Positions 56,101 to 62,639 of a stretch of DNA of 64,000 nt are shown here, piece by piece (position 1 is the first letter of the stretch; every line of letters starts with the position of its first letter). The position numbers were made by a program, and so were the translations under genes. This DNA is from Loripinus fragilis (Eukaryota > Mollusca > Bivalvia > Lucinida > Lucinidae). The stretch is taken from contig OZ026522.1 of NCBI GenBank assembly GCA_964019695.1, positions 77,779,601 through 77,843,600 on the forward strand, in the 5' to 3' direction. The notes under the pieces are model-generated. The model was not told the origin of the DNA. It made no database searches and saw nothing but the letters and a program-made list of their open reading frames with translations.

Positions 56101-56619
56101 CCCAATCCTTCAATTGCCTTGGTGAAATAAATTGTCTGTATATACATCTGTGCTAGCAATAGCAGTCTGAAATCATGCCGTTGATATTTTCTTTCAATGT
56201 GCTTTTTGGGGATAAGGTCGCCTGTTTGTTAACTGGCTATACCAACAGATAACCTTGTCCTCTTAACTTGGAGCGGTCCTTTTGGCAGAATATGTCGAAT
56301 TAAAATTTTTAACTTTTAATTTTTCAGAAACCCAAATGTGCCGAAACCAGTAACAATCAACTGGCCTGCTTATACTACAGACAAACAACAATATCTTGAC
56401 ATTGAACGTGAGATGACGTCAGAATCCATAAAGAGCGATTTACTTCCTAGCGAAGACAACTTGTGGGGAAATATTGTACCGTCTCTTAAACGGATCCTAA
56501 ATGAATCACAATCGCCAGTACAGTCAGAGGAATGCATTATTGGATATGGCACGAGACCACAATCAATTATACTGTACAATTTGATCATTTTTTACATCAT
56601 CCTATTTCATATATTTTGA
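31136..56619 (+). CDS. Type-B carboxylesterase, three exons (whole gene)
   Basis: Joined exons 31136-32198, 48956-49451 and 56328-56619 total 1851 nt, a 616-residue protein plus stop, within the usual size of the carboxylesterase/cholinesterase family. These enzymes hydrolyse carboxylic esters with a Ser-acid-His triad. All three are present: S217 (GQSAGG), D345 (AEDG) and H471 (THGDEF). The oxyanion loop is HGGGF (136-140). Cysteine pairs C97/C114 and C267/C278 sit at the two conserved disulfide positions. A signal peptide (from M1 or M8) and a hydrophobic C-terminal tail suggest a secreted, membrane-tethered enzyme (GPI or TM). The acid is Asp where cholinesterases have Glu, and no Trp is seen at the choline-binding position, so a general esterase is likelier than acetylcholinesterase. 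Intron 1 is phase 1 and intron 2 phase 2. The substrate is unknown. Confidence 0.9.
32517..36450. mobile_element. Long-terminal-inverted-repeat element (type B), 3.9 kb
   Basis: Left arm: GGTCCTGCTCCCCAC ... GGGAATTTTGCAGACATA, TGTTTGCACTCTGTG, GGGGCGTTAGTC, CTGTTACATATGTTAC, GAGCTACAGAAAGAAGACAT. Right arm (36450 back to about 36100): the same landmarks inverted, e.g. ATGTCTTCTTTCTGTAGCTC and GTAACATATGTAAC. Arms are several hundred bases long. A second left-type end starts near 33612, so two units are stacked. The interior (34.7-35.2 kb) has short frames without recognised motif. Located inside esterase intron 1. Confidence 0.7.
33612..33990 (+). repeat. Second type B left arm inside the 3.9 kb element
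   Basis: Repeats the order CCCCTTTGGGAATGTGCAGA, AGAGATGTTTGCACTCT, GGGGTTAGCCTGTAATGGTA, ACAGAAAGAAGACAT with strong divergence from the arm at 32517. Confidence 0.6.
36645..36725 (-). repeat. Type B core fragment
   Basis: AAACATGCTGTTTCAGACTA, ACGCTCCAACATAGAGAGTG and CAAACATCCC are the inverted type B core, just outside the right end of the 3.9 kb element. Confidence 0.55.
36955..37170 (+). mobile_element. TTAACCCATTTATGCCTA-type MITE, copy 2
   Basis: Collinear with the reverse complement of 30803-31017 (AGTTATGCCTAATGGAATTT start, GCTATGCCTATTGGGTA end). The central hairpin at 37065-37130 (GCAAACAGTGCTGAACCTGA with TGATCTGGGTCTGCACTGTT) has tip ACGCCGC/GCGGCGT. Confidence 0.82.
37171..37955 (+). 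other. Intronic, no gene seen
   Basis: Includes a CG/CA-rich stretch at about 37257-37285 and otherwise no recognised structure. Confidence 0.4.
37960..38062 (+). repeat. AGCTCACCTG...GTCCGTCCGTC repeat head
   Basis: TTAGCTCACCTGTGAAGAGG, then TTCAAGGTGTGCTCA, then TTGTCCGTCCGTCAATAC. The same head occurs at 40608-40695. I recognise this as a very abundant bivalve repeat type, though no database was searched. Confidence 0.65.
38075..38235 (+). repeat. CTCCCCAAATCCCTGAAAATA minisatellite, left part
   Basis: Four to five units of about 30-36 bp following CTCCCCAAATCCCTGA-type consensus. The same unit type resumes at 39084-39205. The 38236-39083 stretch between them probably inserted into one array. 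Confidence 0.7.
38236..39083. repeat. Probable insertion splitting the minisatellite
   Basis: About 850 bp, with GGTCCGGGGCATGCTTCCCT near 38756 and GTCTAGGGGTCAGCCCCCAG near 38976, a pattern I associate with a dispersed G-rich repeat. It ends in a T/A-rich tract at about 39045-39075. No terminal inverted repeat was found. Confidence 0.45.
39084..39205 (+). repeat. CTCCCCAAATCCCTGAAAATA minisatellite, right part
   Basis: Units CTCCCTAAATTCCCAAAATT, CTCCCCAGGTCCCCAAAATA, CAACTCCCTGAAAATAAACA follow the same pattern as 38075-38235. Confidence 0.65.
39220..40560 (+). repeat. Tandem array of ~120-150 bp units (CTCTAGATAAGAAATATCTTT), block 1
   Basis: About nine diverged units. Each has, in order: GAACCACTGGTCCAAATTCA, AAATAATTTCACAGAAATGT, TCCTCATAATGCCCTCTA, TTGCACAAATGG, CCGCTGAACAAAAGG, CCAGAGCTCTAGATAAGAAA. 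The anchor TAGATAAG-like occurs near 39621, 39766, 39893, 40012, 40160, 40286 and 40434, giving steps of about 119-148. Confidence 0.85.
40608..40695 (+). repeat. AGCTCACCTGAG...GTCCGTC repeat head, second
   Basis: CAGCTCACCTGAGTCTAAGG, CTCAAGGTCAGCTACTGTGA and GGGTCCGTCCACC. It starts a second run of the same units. Confidence 0.65.
40696..41600 (+). repeat. Tandem array of ~120-150 bp units, block 2
   Basis: About six further units with the same landmarks; anchors near 40808, 40957, 41073, 41222, 41361 and 41502. Confidence 0.82.
41636..42440 (+). repeat. Second-type array (GGCCATATTGAAATTCTTCA units)
   Basis: Five or so diverged units of about 150-180 bp with TCCAAAATGGCAGC-like and CCATATTGAAATTCTTC segments, followed by ACTTGG-type phrases. 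Often adjacent to the first unit type in the same larger repeat, by its position here. Confidence 0.7.
42499..42868. mobile_element. 370 bp near-perfect palindromic MITE with ACTAT target duplication
   Basis: Starts CACACTGGTAAATGTATACG and ends CGTATACATTTACCAGTGTG. The arms meet near 42660 at GTACCGATC/GATCGGTAC. ACTAT lies on each side (42494-42498, 42869-42873). The flanks rejoin to CACTATGATT, as in the uninterrupted type A end at about 16707. One arm carries an unmatched stretch around 42730-42790. Confidence 0.9.
44024..44250 (+). repeat. GTATCCTTTGGAAGCAAAG dispersed repeat, copy 1
   Basis: Matches 57250-57425 and 57780-57830, sharing GGTCAGACTAGCTA-like, AATGAAATCCAT-like and GTGAAGGGC...ACACAGTCCCAGT blocks. 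The left edge, AATATGTTCTTAAAAGGGTA, recurs as a direct repeat at about 44263-44300. Confidence 0.7.
44625..44915 (+). repeat. SINE-like unit
   Basis: Contains a B-box-like GCGGTTCGAGGCTTC at about 44692, the phrase GTTGTGTCCTTGAGCAAGAC (44794 region) of a type seen in the body of invertebrate SINEs, and an A-rich end at about 44903-44915. The A box is weak and no target duplication was identified. Confidence 0.5.
45211..45626 (+). mobile_element. ~416 bp MITE with GAGGCG...CGCCTC ends, left copy of a head-to-head pair
   Basis: Ends GAGGCGAGTTCAACAATGCG and GCATTGTTGAACACGCCTC are inverted. The interior repeats AGCGCTCG-like motifs near both ends. Its mirror copy follows at 45704-46104. Confidence 0.85.
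45704..46104 (-). mobile_element. ~400 bp MITE, right copy of the head-to-head pair
   Basis: Reverse-orientation copy of 45211-45626: shared blocks include TCGATAGGTGTAGCGCCCGA, TGGCTACCAAAACAATAATG and TTTCGCTTTGATTTCCAACC. The two copies are separated by 77 bases, producing a 0.9 kb inverted repeat inside intron 1. Confidence 0.85.
46105..46731 (+). other. Intronic, no gene seen
   Basis: No recognised structure. Confidence 0.4.
46807..48420 (-). pseudogene. Non-LTR (LINE) reverse transcriptase, degenerate
   Basis: Minus strand. Around 48170-48300, in broken frames, comes an NCRTSDH-like segment. 48158-47736 reads DFRKAYDSARRQALMFKLL (catalytic-box A type), SVLQGDNVSPRFFNLYISDL and MYADDLVLMS (the YADD active site). 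Around 47600-47400, broken by stops and shifts, comes a GLGLKLFDQIIRPILCYGSE-type thumb segment. 47172-46807 is the C-terminal region with a C...H...C arrangement (NCLYF ... EQHLLLRC). No endonuclease domain was found, so the copy is 5' truncated. Frame changes between segments make it a pseudogene. It is antisense to the esterase gene whose first intron it occupies. Confidence 0.8.
48421..48955 (+). other. Intronic, 3' end of intron 1
   Basis: No repeat recognised. The open frame that begins at 48778 is intronic up to the acceptor at 48955; only the part after that matches the esterase family. Confidence 0.6.
48956..49451 (+). CDS. Carboxylesterase exon 2
   Basis: Begins directly after TTTTTCAG with bases completing the split Gly codon, then VLDREHFQPN. 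Contains the SGTC-to-His stretch of the fold, including YVFSV and the catalytic His471 in ATHGDEFSYEF, and ends LWSNFAKTG with two bases of the next codon. Donor GTAAAT at 49452. This region is the most diagnostic for a working esterase, because neuroligin-like relatives usually lose the triad. Confidence 0.93.
50325..50650 (+). repeat. TTTGAGTCAAAGGTCAAG repeat units, block 1
   Basis: The landmarks GGCTTGCCAATAGA and TGACCTTTGAGTCAAAGGTC recur at about 51650-51775 (GGGTTGCCAATTTGACC, GAGTCAAAGGTCAAG). Diverged dispersed or tandem units. Confidence 0.5.
50953..51230 (+). pseudogene. Tc1-like transposase N-terminal fragment
   Basis: ATG at 50953 starts MPRLSEHERSGAIRMLKAG then VSDVARYHYCHPSTIQRLRD, the first helix-turn-helix of Tc1-type transposases. 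It is followed by a shifted GQPKMATG and, after stops, a FQPATVSA-like segment. The catalytic domain is missing. It lies in esterase intron 2 and is better preserved at its start than the relics at 2283 and 12724, so it is probably a different, younger Tc1 family. Confidence 0.78.
51490..51790 (+). repeat. TTTGAGTCAAAGGTCAAG repeat units, block 2
   Basis: Similar to 50325-50650; see there. Confidence 0.45.
51791..52320 (+). other. Intronic, no gene seen
   Basis: No recognised structure. Confidence 0.4.
52325..52700. repeat. Fold-back element with GCATTTTATC stem
   Basis: Core palindrome 52529-52648: GTGCTCTTGTATTATTGAAT, AACTCGTTGCG and GAGATAAAATGC on the left against GCATTTTATCCC, CAACTCGTT and ATTCAATAAAACATGAGCAC on the right. 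A smaller dyad, GTAAACC..GGTTTATCGATTTAC, is at 52382-52411. Confidence 0.75.
53163..53278. mobile_element. Short palindromic MITE (116 bp)
   Basis: TATAGACGATCGACTGATAT, TTTATACTATC is mirrored by GATAGTATAAA, ATATCAGCCGTTCGTCTATA. Inside there is a smaller dyad around GTTGCTATAGCAAC. Confidence 0.8.
53690..54110 (+). repeat. Array units with ...AGAGGCGTGGC.., block 1
   Basis: Diverged ~170 bp units marked by ACCACTGGACCAC, ATTTG-GCAGAAA-like and ACAAGAGGCGTGGC. They continue after an interruption at 54480-54850. Confidence 0.55.
54290..54470. repeat. ATAGAAAAA/TTTTTCTAT repeat, copy 2
   Basis: TTATTCGTGTAAGGGTGCGA, TAGAAAAATTCGTCCCTCG and, inverted, GGGACTGATTTTTCTATCCC. Shared with 63485-63885 and 23930-24190. 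It appears to interrupt the unit array on either side. Confidence 0.65.
54480..54850 (+). repeat. Array units with ...AGAGGCGTGGC.., block 2
   Basis: Two more units (CTAGAGGCGTGGCC near 54663, AGGGGCGGGAGAGGGCC near 54825), each with an AATGATTTGGCAGAAATGGT-like segment. Confidence 0.55.
54880..55119 (-). mobile_element. Palindromic MITE (TGAGCCGCGACATG ends), copy 2
   Basis: Reverse-orientation copy of 23170-23408 with the same TGAGCCGCGACATGTGATTT start and central GATCAGACTGCGCGTATGCG arm. Confidence 0.83.
55166..56055 (+). repeat. Dispersed element of the TATATCGTCGGAT type, copy 2, interrupted
   Basis: 55166-55235 (GACTTGCTTTTGTAACGCG, GATTGGATAACGTCAAAA) and 55805-56055 (TAATAACGTCACATTTCGTA, GGGGAGGTATATCGTCGGAT) are collinear with the reverse complement of 29864-30225. 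The 55236-55804 stretch is extra and of unknown type. Confidence 0.75.
56328..56619 (+). CDS. Carboxylesterase exon 3 (C-terminus)
   Basis: Begins after ATTTTTCAG; the first base completes the split Gly codon, then NPNVPKPVTINWPAYT and YLDI, the usual last family motif. It ends with a hydrophobic stretch, IILYNLIIFYIILFHIF, at the very C-terminus and TGA at 56617-56619. The tail without a cytoplasmic part suggests a GPI signal, although a simple membrane anchor cannot be excluded. Confidence 0.92.
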
Positions 56620-56810
56620 ACTTGGATATTTTCCAAAGTTTGTACTGTTCAACTAAGCACGACAATCTTTCTGATAAGTGTTTACACAATGTAAATATTT
56701 TAATATAGGCAAACCGTCGTGCAGGCTGCTTTGAAGCACGTTCATACCAAGGAGACCAAATGGCTATATTGACATGTTCAGGTACCCGTTTTGAATCCAC
56801 ATTTATTGGC

Positions 56811-56816
56811 ATTAAA
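56811..56816 (+). terminator. Candidate polyadenylation signal (ATTAAA)
   Basis: First ATTAAA variant found downstream of the stop, giving a 3' UTR of roughly 0.2 kb. No canonical AATAAA was seen before it. Confidence 0.4.
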
Positions 56817-56968
56817 GTTTACTGGTTTCCCGTTGCAGGGATGGCGCAACTCCTACAGTAAACAATTTTATACAAAGACTTAGTTATGTTAGAGGTATTC
56901 AATATCTATTTGTTAAACACAACTTCAATATTATACACATCACATGTGGACATTTCAGAACAATATCT

Positions 56969-57173
56969 CTACTGTCGTGCCAACCAAGAGTGACAGTGAT
57001 GTAATATTTTGTTTACAATTGGTATTATAAGTAAAACATCAAACATTGACTTGTACACTCCACTTGAGCTAACGCGAATCGATAGCACAAGTGATCTATC
57101 GATTTAAAGTCCCTGATAACTTTGAAAACAAAACATGATATCACTGTCACTCTTGGCCGGCAGGACAGTAGTG
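56969..57173. mobile_element. Palindromic MITE (~205 bp)
   Basis: CTACTGTCGTGCCAACCAAG, AGTGACAGTGAT is mirrored by ATCACTGTCACTCTTGGCCG, GCAGGACAGTAG. Just downstream of the esterase gene. Confidence 0.82.
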
Positions 57174-57249
57174 TTATGCAAAATACAGCTTATTTAGTTT
57201 AGAAAATGAAAAAAAATGGATTTTGGGCGCTTCTATGTTTTAAAAAAAA

Positions 57250-57830
57250 AAAGTATCCTTTGGAGGCAAACTCTACGCCAAAGAACAGAAAGTGTAGAAT
57301 ATGCTAGTTTTCTGGGTCAGACTAGCTAATTTCGGCCAGAACTTAATGCTTCACCAGTTACCATCTAATTGTTTCGAAATTCCCCAATGAAATCCATTTT
57401 CCCAATAGACAAGATATATAAATAGAGAATACTAGGTGAGTGTCTTTTGATATCAAGTTTACCAGGCAAGGCTTTCAAAACGCATGTTGACATTGTGAGG
57501 CTTGTCGAGAGATTCAACATGCGTTCTCAAAGTCAAGCCTGGTAACTTGATATTAAAAGACACGAGTCTGGTATTCTATTTATCAGTTTACTTTACCCAT
57601 TATTTAACTCGTCGTACTAGCGTTTATGACGTAATTTTCGATTTTGTGTTTATTCAGCGTCACTAGCGACGTCATTCAAAAAGTGCAACGTCATCATACC
57701 CTGATAAAGGCACATGCGTTGAGAGAGACAGCGTTTATCACGTCAACTTGCAACAATGCAGTTAATATGCGAGATAACAAATAAACTGCACTATTGTGAA
57801 GGGCGGGGCCGCAACACAGTCCCAGTGAGG
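57250..57830 (+). repeat. GTATCCTTTGGAGGCAAA repeat, copy 2, split by an insertion
   Basis: 57250-57425 and 57780-57830 match the repeat at 44024-44250; about 355 bp in between is absent there. Confidence 0.7.
57420..57582. repeat. Hairpin inside the inserted segment
   Basis: TGTCTTTTGATATCAAGTTT, ACCAGGC, AACGCATGTTGA is mirrored by TCAACATGCGTT, GCCTGGTAACTTGATATTAA. Outer parts AATAGAGAATACTAG / CTGGTATTCTATT pair too. Confidence 0.8.
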
Positions 57831-58647
57831 CCATATTTCATTTCAATTTGCATGCTCAACAACGATAAACGTCATTTTGTAAATAGAAATTAATGTTATT
57901 CATGCGATTTTGCTCAGTTAAAATTTAAATAAAATCTCACCGTGATTACTATCACCAGATTTATGCTGCAATCTAGCAAAATAAGTGTTGTACCTTGACC
58001 ATCCTGCTTTCCAGATCAAGTCCAATCAAGCACATGTGCGATGTGATTGTCAGAAATTGTTAAATAACTTGTGTGTGCATATTGTGCATACAATTTTTAT
58101 AGACGTTTTGTGATTTTTTTTTCTTTTATGAATAATAGAAATCAGACTGGCTTACCTAAATTCACGTCTCATGAATAAATGGAAATACATTGACGAATAG
58201 CCTTTCTTTTTTCCCATACTAATTTGTTTAAAAATGGTAAATTTGTTGACCTTTCATTTTTGGAAGTTTCAACTCAAGCTTCAATAATTTACATGTTCTG
58301 AGTCAGTTGTCTTTGAAACTAGCCATGCATTACCAGGAAACATTGTTCTAATTTATTCCAAAGTATTTTCTAATGTGAAATTCTAGTCTTGAAGAAAATT
58401 TCAAAACTTTGTCAAATATTAACAGAAGTTCGCCAAAAACAACCACTGACCTATACCCTAGATACAGTCTGTTAGTCAAATATTACGTCTCTTGCCCAAG
58501 CGCTTCTTAACTCTTTGCCTCATGAAAATTCATGCTAAGCTCCGCCTACAATGAATTATTATATAAATAAACTTTCACGTTTGAACATAGAACAAAGAAA
58601 TTACTTGTCAGGTCGACTAATGTAGGATCTAATCATATTTCAGTAAG
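57831..58647. other. Intergenic, no gene seen
   Basis: No recognised structure. Confidence 0.4.
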
Positions 58648-58712
58648 CAGACAGAATGGAATCTGATCAGGCAGCTCTTAAATGAGCTGCCTGATCTGGG
58701 TCTGCTCTGTTT
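58648..58712. repeat. TGATCTGGGTC hairpin family, copy 4
   Basis: GCAGACAGAATGGAATCTGA, TCAGGCAGCTC pairs with GAGCTGCCTGATCTGGGTCT, GCTCTGT. Tip GCAGCTC/GAGCTGC. Confidence 0.8.
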
Positions 58713-59020
58713 AAAAAAGTGTTAAAGGACGTATCCATAAGGTAAAGGGTTTAAGCATTTTGTTCACTAGCTTCTGTGGGAAAATACGAAATGGGAGATA
58801 ATTCAGTCATATATATTTAGTAAGTTAATCAGGTTATTTACGACTTCGACACAATTAAGCTAGTCAAACATCATGACCCTATACTTCTACCACGACCTCT
58901 TAGTACTGATCCTCGATTCATTCAATTCATATACCGTTACAGTCACGCCTCTCAGTGTTTTGGGAAGTAAACTGTCAAATCAGCCAAGGGTACGGAAGCG
59001 TAATAGGTTCAAGTAGAAAA
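58713..59020. other. Intergenic, no gene seen
   Basis: No recognised structure. Confidence 0.4.
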
Positions 59021-59024
59021 AAAA

Positions 59025-59890
59025 ACAATCACGTAAAAACGTGATGACAAGTCGTAATATCGAGATGACAACTCGTAAATACAACATGTTATGTTGAAAT
59101 TACATGATCACATCTCGTAAATACAACATGACAAGTTGAATTTACATGATATCATCACGTATGTTCAACATAACAAGTTGAATTTACTTGATACCATCTC
59201 GTAAATACGACTTAACAAGTTGAATTTACATGATACCATCTCGTAAATACGACTTAACAAGTTGAATTTACATGTTACCATCTCGTATATTCAACATAAC
59301 AAGTTGAAATTACATGATGACATCTCGAAATTCAACATAGCAAGTTGAAATTTCATGATGGCATCTCGTGATTTCAACATACCAAGCTATGTTGAAATTA
59401 CGAGATGTTTTCACGTAATTTAAATTTGTTATGTTGAATTTACGAGATGGTATCATGTAAATTCAACTTTCGATGTTGAAATAACGACATGGTATCTTGT
59501 AAATACAACTTGTTATGTTGAATTTACGAGATGGCATCATGTAAATTCAACTTGTTATGTTGAAATTACGAGATATCATCATGTAATTTCGACTTGCTAT
59601 GTTGAATTCACGAGATGGTATCTTGTAAATTCAGCTTGATATGTCGTATTTACGAGATGGTATTTTGTAAATTCAACTTGTAAAGTTGAATTTACGAGAT
59701 GGTTTCATGCACATTCAACTTGTGATGTTGTATTTATGAGATGGTATCAAGTAAATTCAACATGTTATGTTGAATTTACTAGATGGCATCATGTAAATTC
59801 AACTTTTTATGCTGATTATACGTGATGGTATCATGTAAATTCAACTTATAATGATGAATTTACAAGATGGCATCATGTAAATTCAACTTA
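59025..59890. repeat. ~42 bp dyad minisatellite with central orientation switch
   Basis: About 20 units. The left half reads CATCTCGTAAATACGACTTA, ACAAGTTGAATTTACATGAT; the right half reads the inverse, ATGTAAATTCAACTTGTTAT, GTTGAATTTACGAGATGG. The switch is near 59385-59400 (CATACCAAGCTATGTTG). Each unit is itself a near palindrome (GTAAATTCAAC / GTTGAATTTAC). Steps are about 41-43 bp. Confidence 0.9.
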
Positions 59891-59948
59891 AAGCACCAAT
59901 TACAGCTAAAGTCGTTTGCTTTTCTCATCTGCTTAAGCGTTTAAGAAG

Positions 59949-59965
59949 CCCCCCCCCCCCCCCCC
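59949..59965 (+). repeat. Poly-C tract
   Basis: Seventeen uninterrupted C residues; the length may be unreliable in an assembly. Confidence 0.9.
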
Positions 59966-59980
59966 AAGTCTGACACGGCA

Positions 59981-60039
59981 CAGTGCGGACCCAAATCAAA
60001 CTGCTCGCGCAGTCTGATCTGGGCCCAATCTGTTTGCAT
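59981..60039. repeat. TGATCTGGGTC hairpin family, copy 5
   Basis: CAGTGCGGACCCAAATCAAA with CTGATCTGGGCCCAATCTGT; tip ACTGC/GCAGT. Confidence 0.72.
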
Positions 60040-60399
60040 CATCGATACTTACAATGTCAGTATAATTATAGGCAATTATTTGTAGTAGACACCTTCAGCA
60101 GGCGACATTTTTTCAATTGCAGTTTTCTTAGCATTGCGAAATAGACAGTAATATTCTGGAAAGAAGCATATAATAAACTACACGAAGAATGTCCACTGTG
60201 GCTTTAAAATCGAACGTCCATTTTTTTTCGCGAATATGTGCGTTTTAAAAAGGCATTCTGTCCAGGCGCGTATCCAGTAATTATCGTCAGGGGGTTCCAG
60301 GTTCATCTGCCATTAAAAAAACTCTGACAACGTTTTTTTGTTTGTTTTGTTTTTAAATTTTTAGTCCTCAACTTATTTTACAGATTTCAAAGAAAACTA

Positions 60400-60560
60400 T
60401 AATTTTCCAGAGGGGGGCCCAACATTGTCCAGTGGGGTCCAACTTTCTCCATGACAGGGGGAGGTCCATTTGCTCATTCCCTATAAAAACCCATATAACT
60501 AGTGATTTTCCAGGGGGGAGGTCCGGACACCCTTCCCCCCTCTGGATCCGCGCATGCTGT
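60400..60560. repeat. G/C-rich repeat ending in GGATCCGCGCATGC
   Basis: GGGGAGGTCCGGACACCC and CTCTGGATCCGCGCATGC are inverted relative to 22597-22650. An internal run, CAGAGGGGGGCCCAACATTG, resembles the other side of the same repeat. Confidence 0.55.
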
Positions 60561-60747
60561 CTACTCAGTTTGTTTATGAAAATCGCATTCGCGTACAAAA
60601 GAAACGACCGGCAGCAGAAAGAGTACATTGCTTTTTGTGTAGAAACGATCATGCATTCTACATAAAAGTAATGCACACCATTCCCGAAAAATAATGAATA
60701 ATTTCTACAATGGAGTGACGACATAGGTATATTTTTAAAATCATTTA

Positions 60748-60971
60748 AGTCCAGACATATGATTTCCAACAATGTGGCCTTTGACATGAATAGACCCAGA
60801 TGAGCCTGTCCAGCCTCCTTTTAAGCTTAAAAATTCGATCAGTAGCTTAACAGTCATAGAATATTCAAGCGACTAGCAAAGGTTTTGATCAGACTGCGTG
60901 TATGCGCAGGCTGGTCTGAGCGTTTGCGGGTCGCACATACAGTATTGTTGGAAATCTCATGTCTCGGCTCA
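60748..60971 (-). mobile_element. Palindromic MITE (TGAGCCGCGACATG ends), copy 3
   Basis: Left end degraded (GACATATGATTTCCAACAAT); right end GTTGGAAATCTCATGTCTCG then GCTCA. Central GATCAGACTGCGTGTATGCG. The most diverged of the four copies. Confidence 0.78.
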
Positions 60972-61520
60972 TTTGCTATTTTTAATGTCTGTGAAGCCTG
61001 AAAGGCTTCTGTGAAACATTGAGCATGTTGAAATAACTAATGTTTACCTTCATCCAGTGCAAGCTTATAAATATGAACTTCAATTCAGAATCTTATATTT
61101 ACATTCTATACTATCAATCAAATTTGCTTCATATACTTCTACCCAAACCCAATAGTTATTCATATAAAATGAAAAATTTTGTTTGTAACGGAGGTGTTGG
61201 AGCAGCCAGGAAACGGGACACTCGTGTATATAAAGTCGTGGCGATGCGTGAAAGACATCACATAAAGTATGTTATTGACTGACGTTGAAGTTAATCCGCC
61301 CAGTTGCTCGGTCTAGATCACCTGACATTTTAATATATTGCATCGAGAAATGCAAGTAGCTAGAAATTGTGGTTTCATCCAGGCAACTACACTGAGATTA
61401 TTTTAACTTATAAAGTAATATCTGTCTTGCACAATCTTCCAGAGAATTTGCTAATCCAATATTCGACGTGAGACGTTTGTGATTCTTATGTTTGCCCCTA
61501 TGTTGGACAATCATTCCTTA
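60972..61520. other. Intergenic, no gene seen
   Basis: A short frame at 61040-61282 has no recognised motif. Confidence 0.4.
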
Positions 61521-62553
61521 AGGCCCTGTCACACTATAACGTTTTAGCCAACGTATGCTGACGTATGAAATATATATCTAGTACGCTGGCATACGCTGAA
61601 ATCTAATAAAAAAAATCAGAGGAAGCCTCTCTCTGAACTTATGCAAAGCGTACGCGAAACGAGCATAGAACGTATGTCTAACTTATGAGTAACTTATTCA
61701 TAACTTATTCCCGACGTAACATAACTTATACTTGCATCAGCCTATAAAAGCGTATGCCCAGCGTATCACTAGCGTTCTTGAAACCTATGCACAACGAGCG
61801 TCTAACGTATGCTGAATTGTACATATAACGTACGTTAACGTATGCATAACTTACATGTAGCGTACTTCTAACTTATGTCAAACGTATAAAACAGTACAAC
61901 ATTTTGGGACCATTTTGTCATATGGCAACGTATACCAACGTACTGTAGCGTGTTCGTAACGTATTGATAACGTATCTCTAACTTATTCAGCGTACACCAG
62001 CGTACTTGGTGAATTTTCATACGTTGGTGCTAACGTACCTTAACGTATGCATAACTTACCCGTTGCGAACATCTAACTTATGCCTAACGTATAAGCAATA
62101 CGTCGGCATACGCTGAAGATTTTTTATGCAAGCACAAAATTTTGGGATCTAATCGCCGTATGACAACGTATACCAACGTACAGTAGCGTGTTCGTAACGT
62201 GTTTAAAACTTATCTCTAACGTATTCAGCGTACACCAACGTACTTGTTTAATTTCTCATACGTCCGCATGCGTTGATGCTAACGTTGCTTAACGTATGCA
62301 TAACTTACCTGCTGCGTACATCTAGCGTATGCCTAGCGTATAGGAACAGTACGTTCGCATACACTGTCATTTTTTATGGATGCACAAAATGTTGGACCTC
62401 TTGGCCGTATGTCAACGTATACCACCGTACCATAGCGTATTATTAACGTGTTTAAAACTTATTTCTAACGTACTCAGCGTATACCAACGTACTTGCTGAA
62501 TTTTTCATACGTCGGCATACGTTGGTGCTATACGTCGTAGTGTGACAGGGCCT
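61521..62553. mobile_element. Harbinger-like MITE with phased ACGTA interior
   Basis: Ends AGGCCCTGTCACACTA and TAGTGTGACAGGGCCT are perfect inverted repeats, flanked by TTA on both sides (61518-61520, 62554-62556). A 3 bp TTA target duplication fits PIF/Harbinger. The interior is almost wholly AACGTATG, AACTTAT and AGCGTAC variants at about 10-11 bp steps. A longer repeat of about 246 bp (ATGGCAACGTATACCAACGT, CAGCGTACACC, TAACGTATGCATAACTTACC, TTTTTTATG) occurs 2.5 times from about 61905. No transposase. Confidence 0.88.
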
Positions 62554-62639
62554 TTACACGCGGTTTATGTGAGGAATGTGATCACTTTCGTATTACTTGA
62601 ATTTTCGCTTACTGTAAAGGCGGCCACTTTAATATTCAT

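Larger units (their letters stand above)
49452..56327 (+). other. Esterase intron 2 (6.9 kb)
   Basis: GTAAAT to ATTTTTCAG. Joining gives AKTG then NPNVPKPVTINWPAYT, the usual family reading. The first 870 bases (to about 50324) show no recognised structure. Confidence 0.88.

Noticed and set aside
31136..56619. Calling the esterase an acetylcholinesterase or neuroligin
   Set aside because: The intact triad argues against neuroligin. Asp as the acid and the missing choline-site Trp argue against acetylcholinesterase. No symbol was assigned.
60368..60787. 139-codon minus-strand frame
   Set aside because: It crosses a G/C-rich dispersed repeat and the edge of a MITE and has no protein motif.
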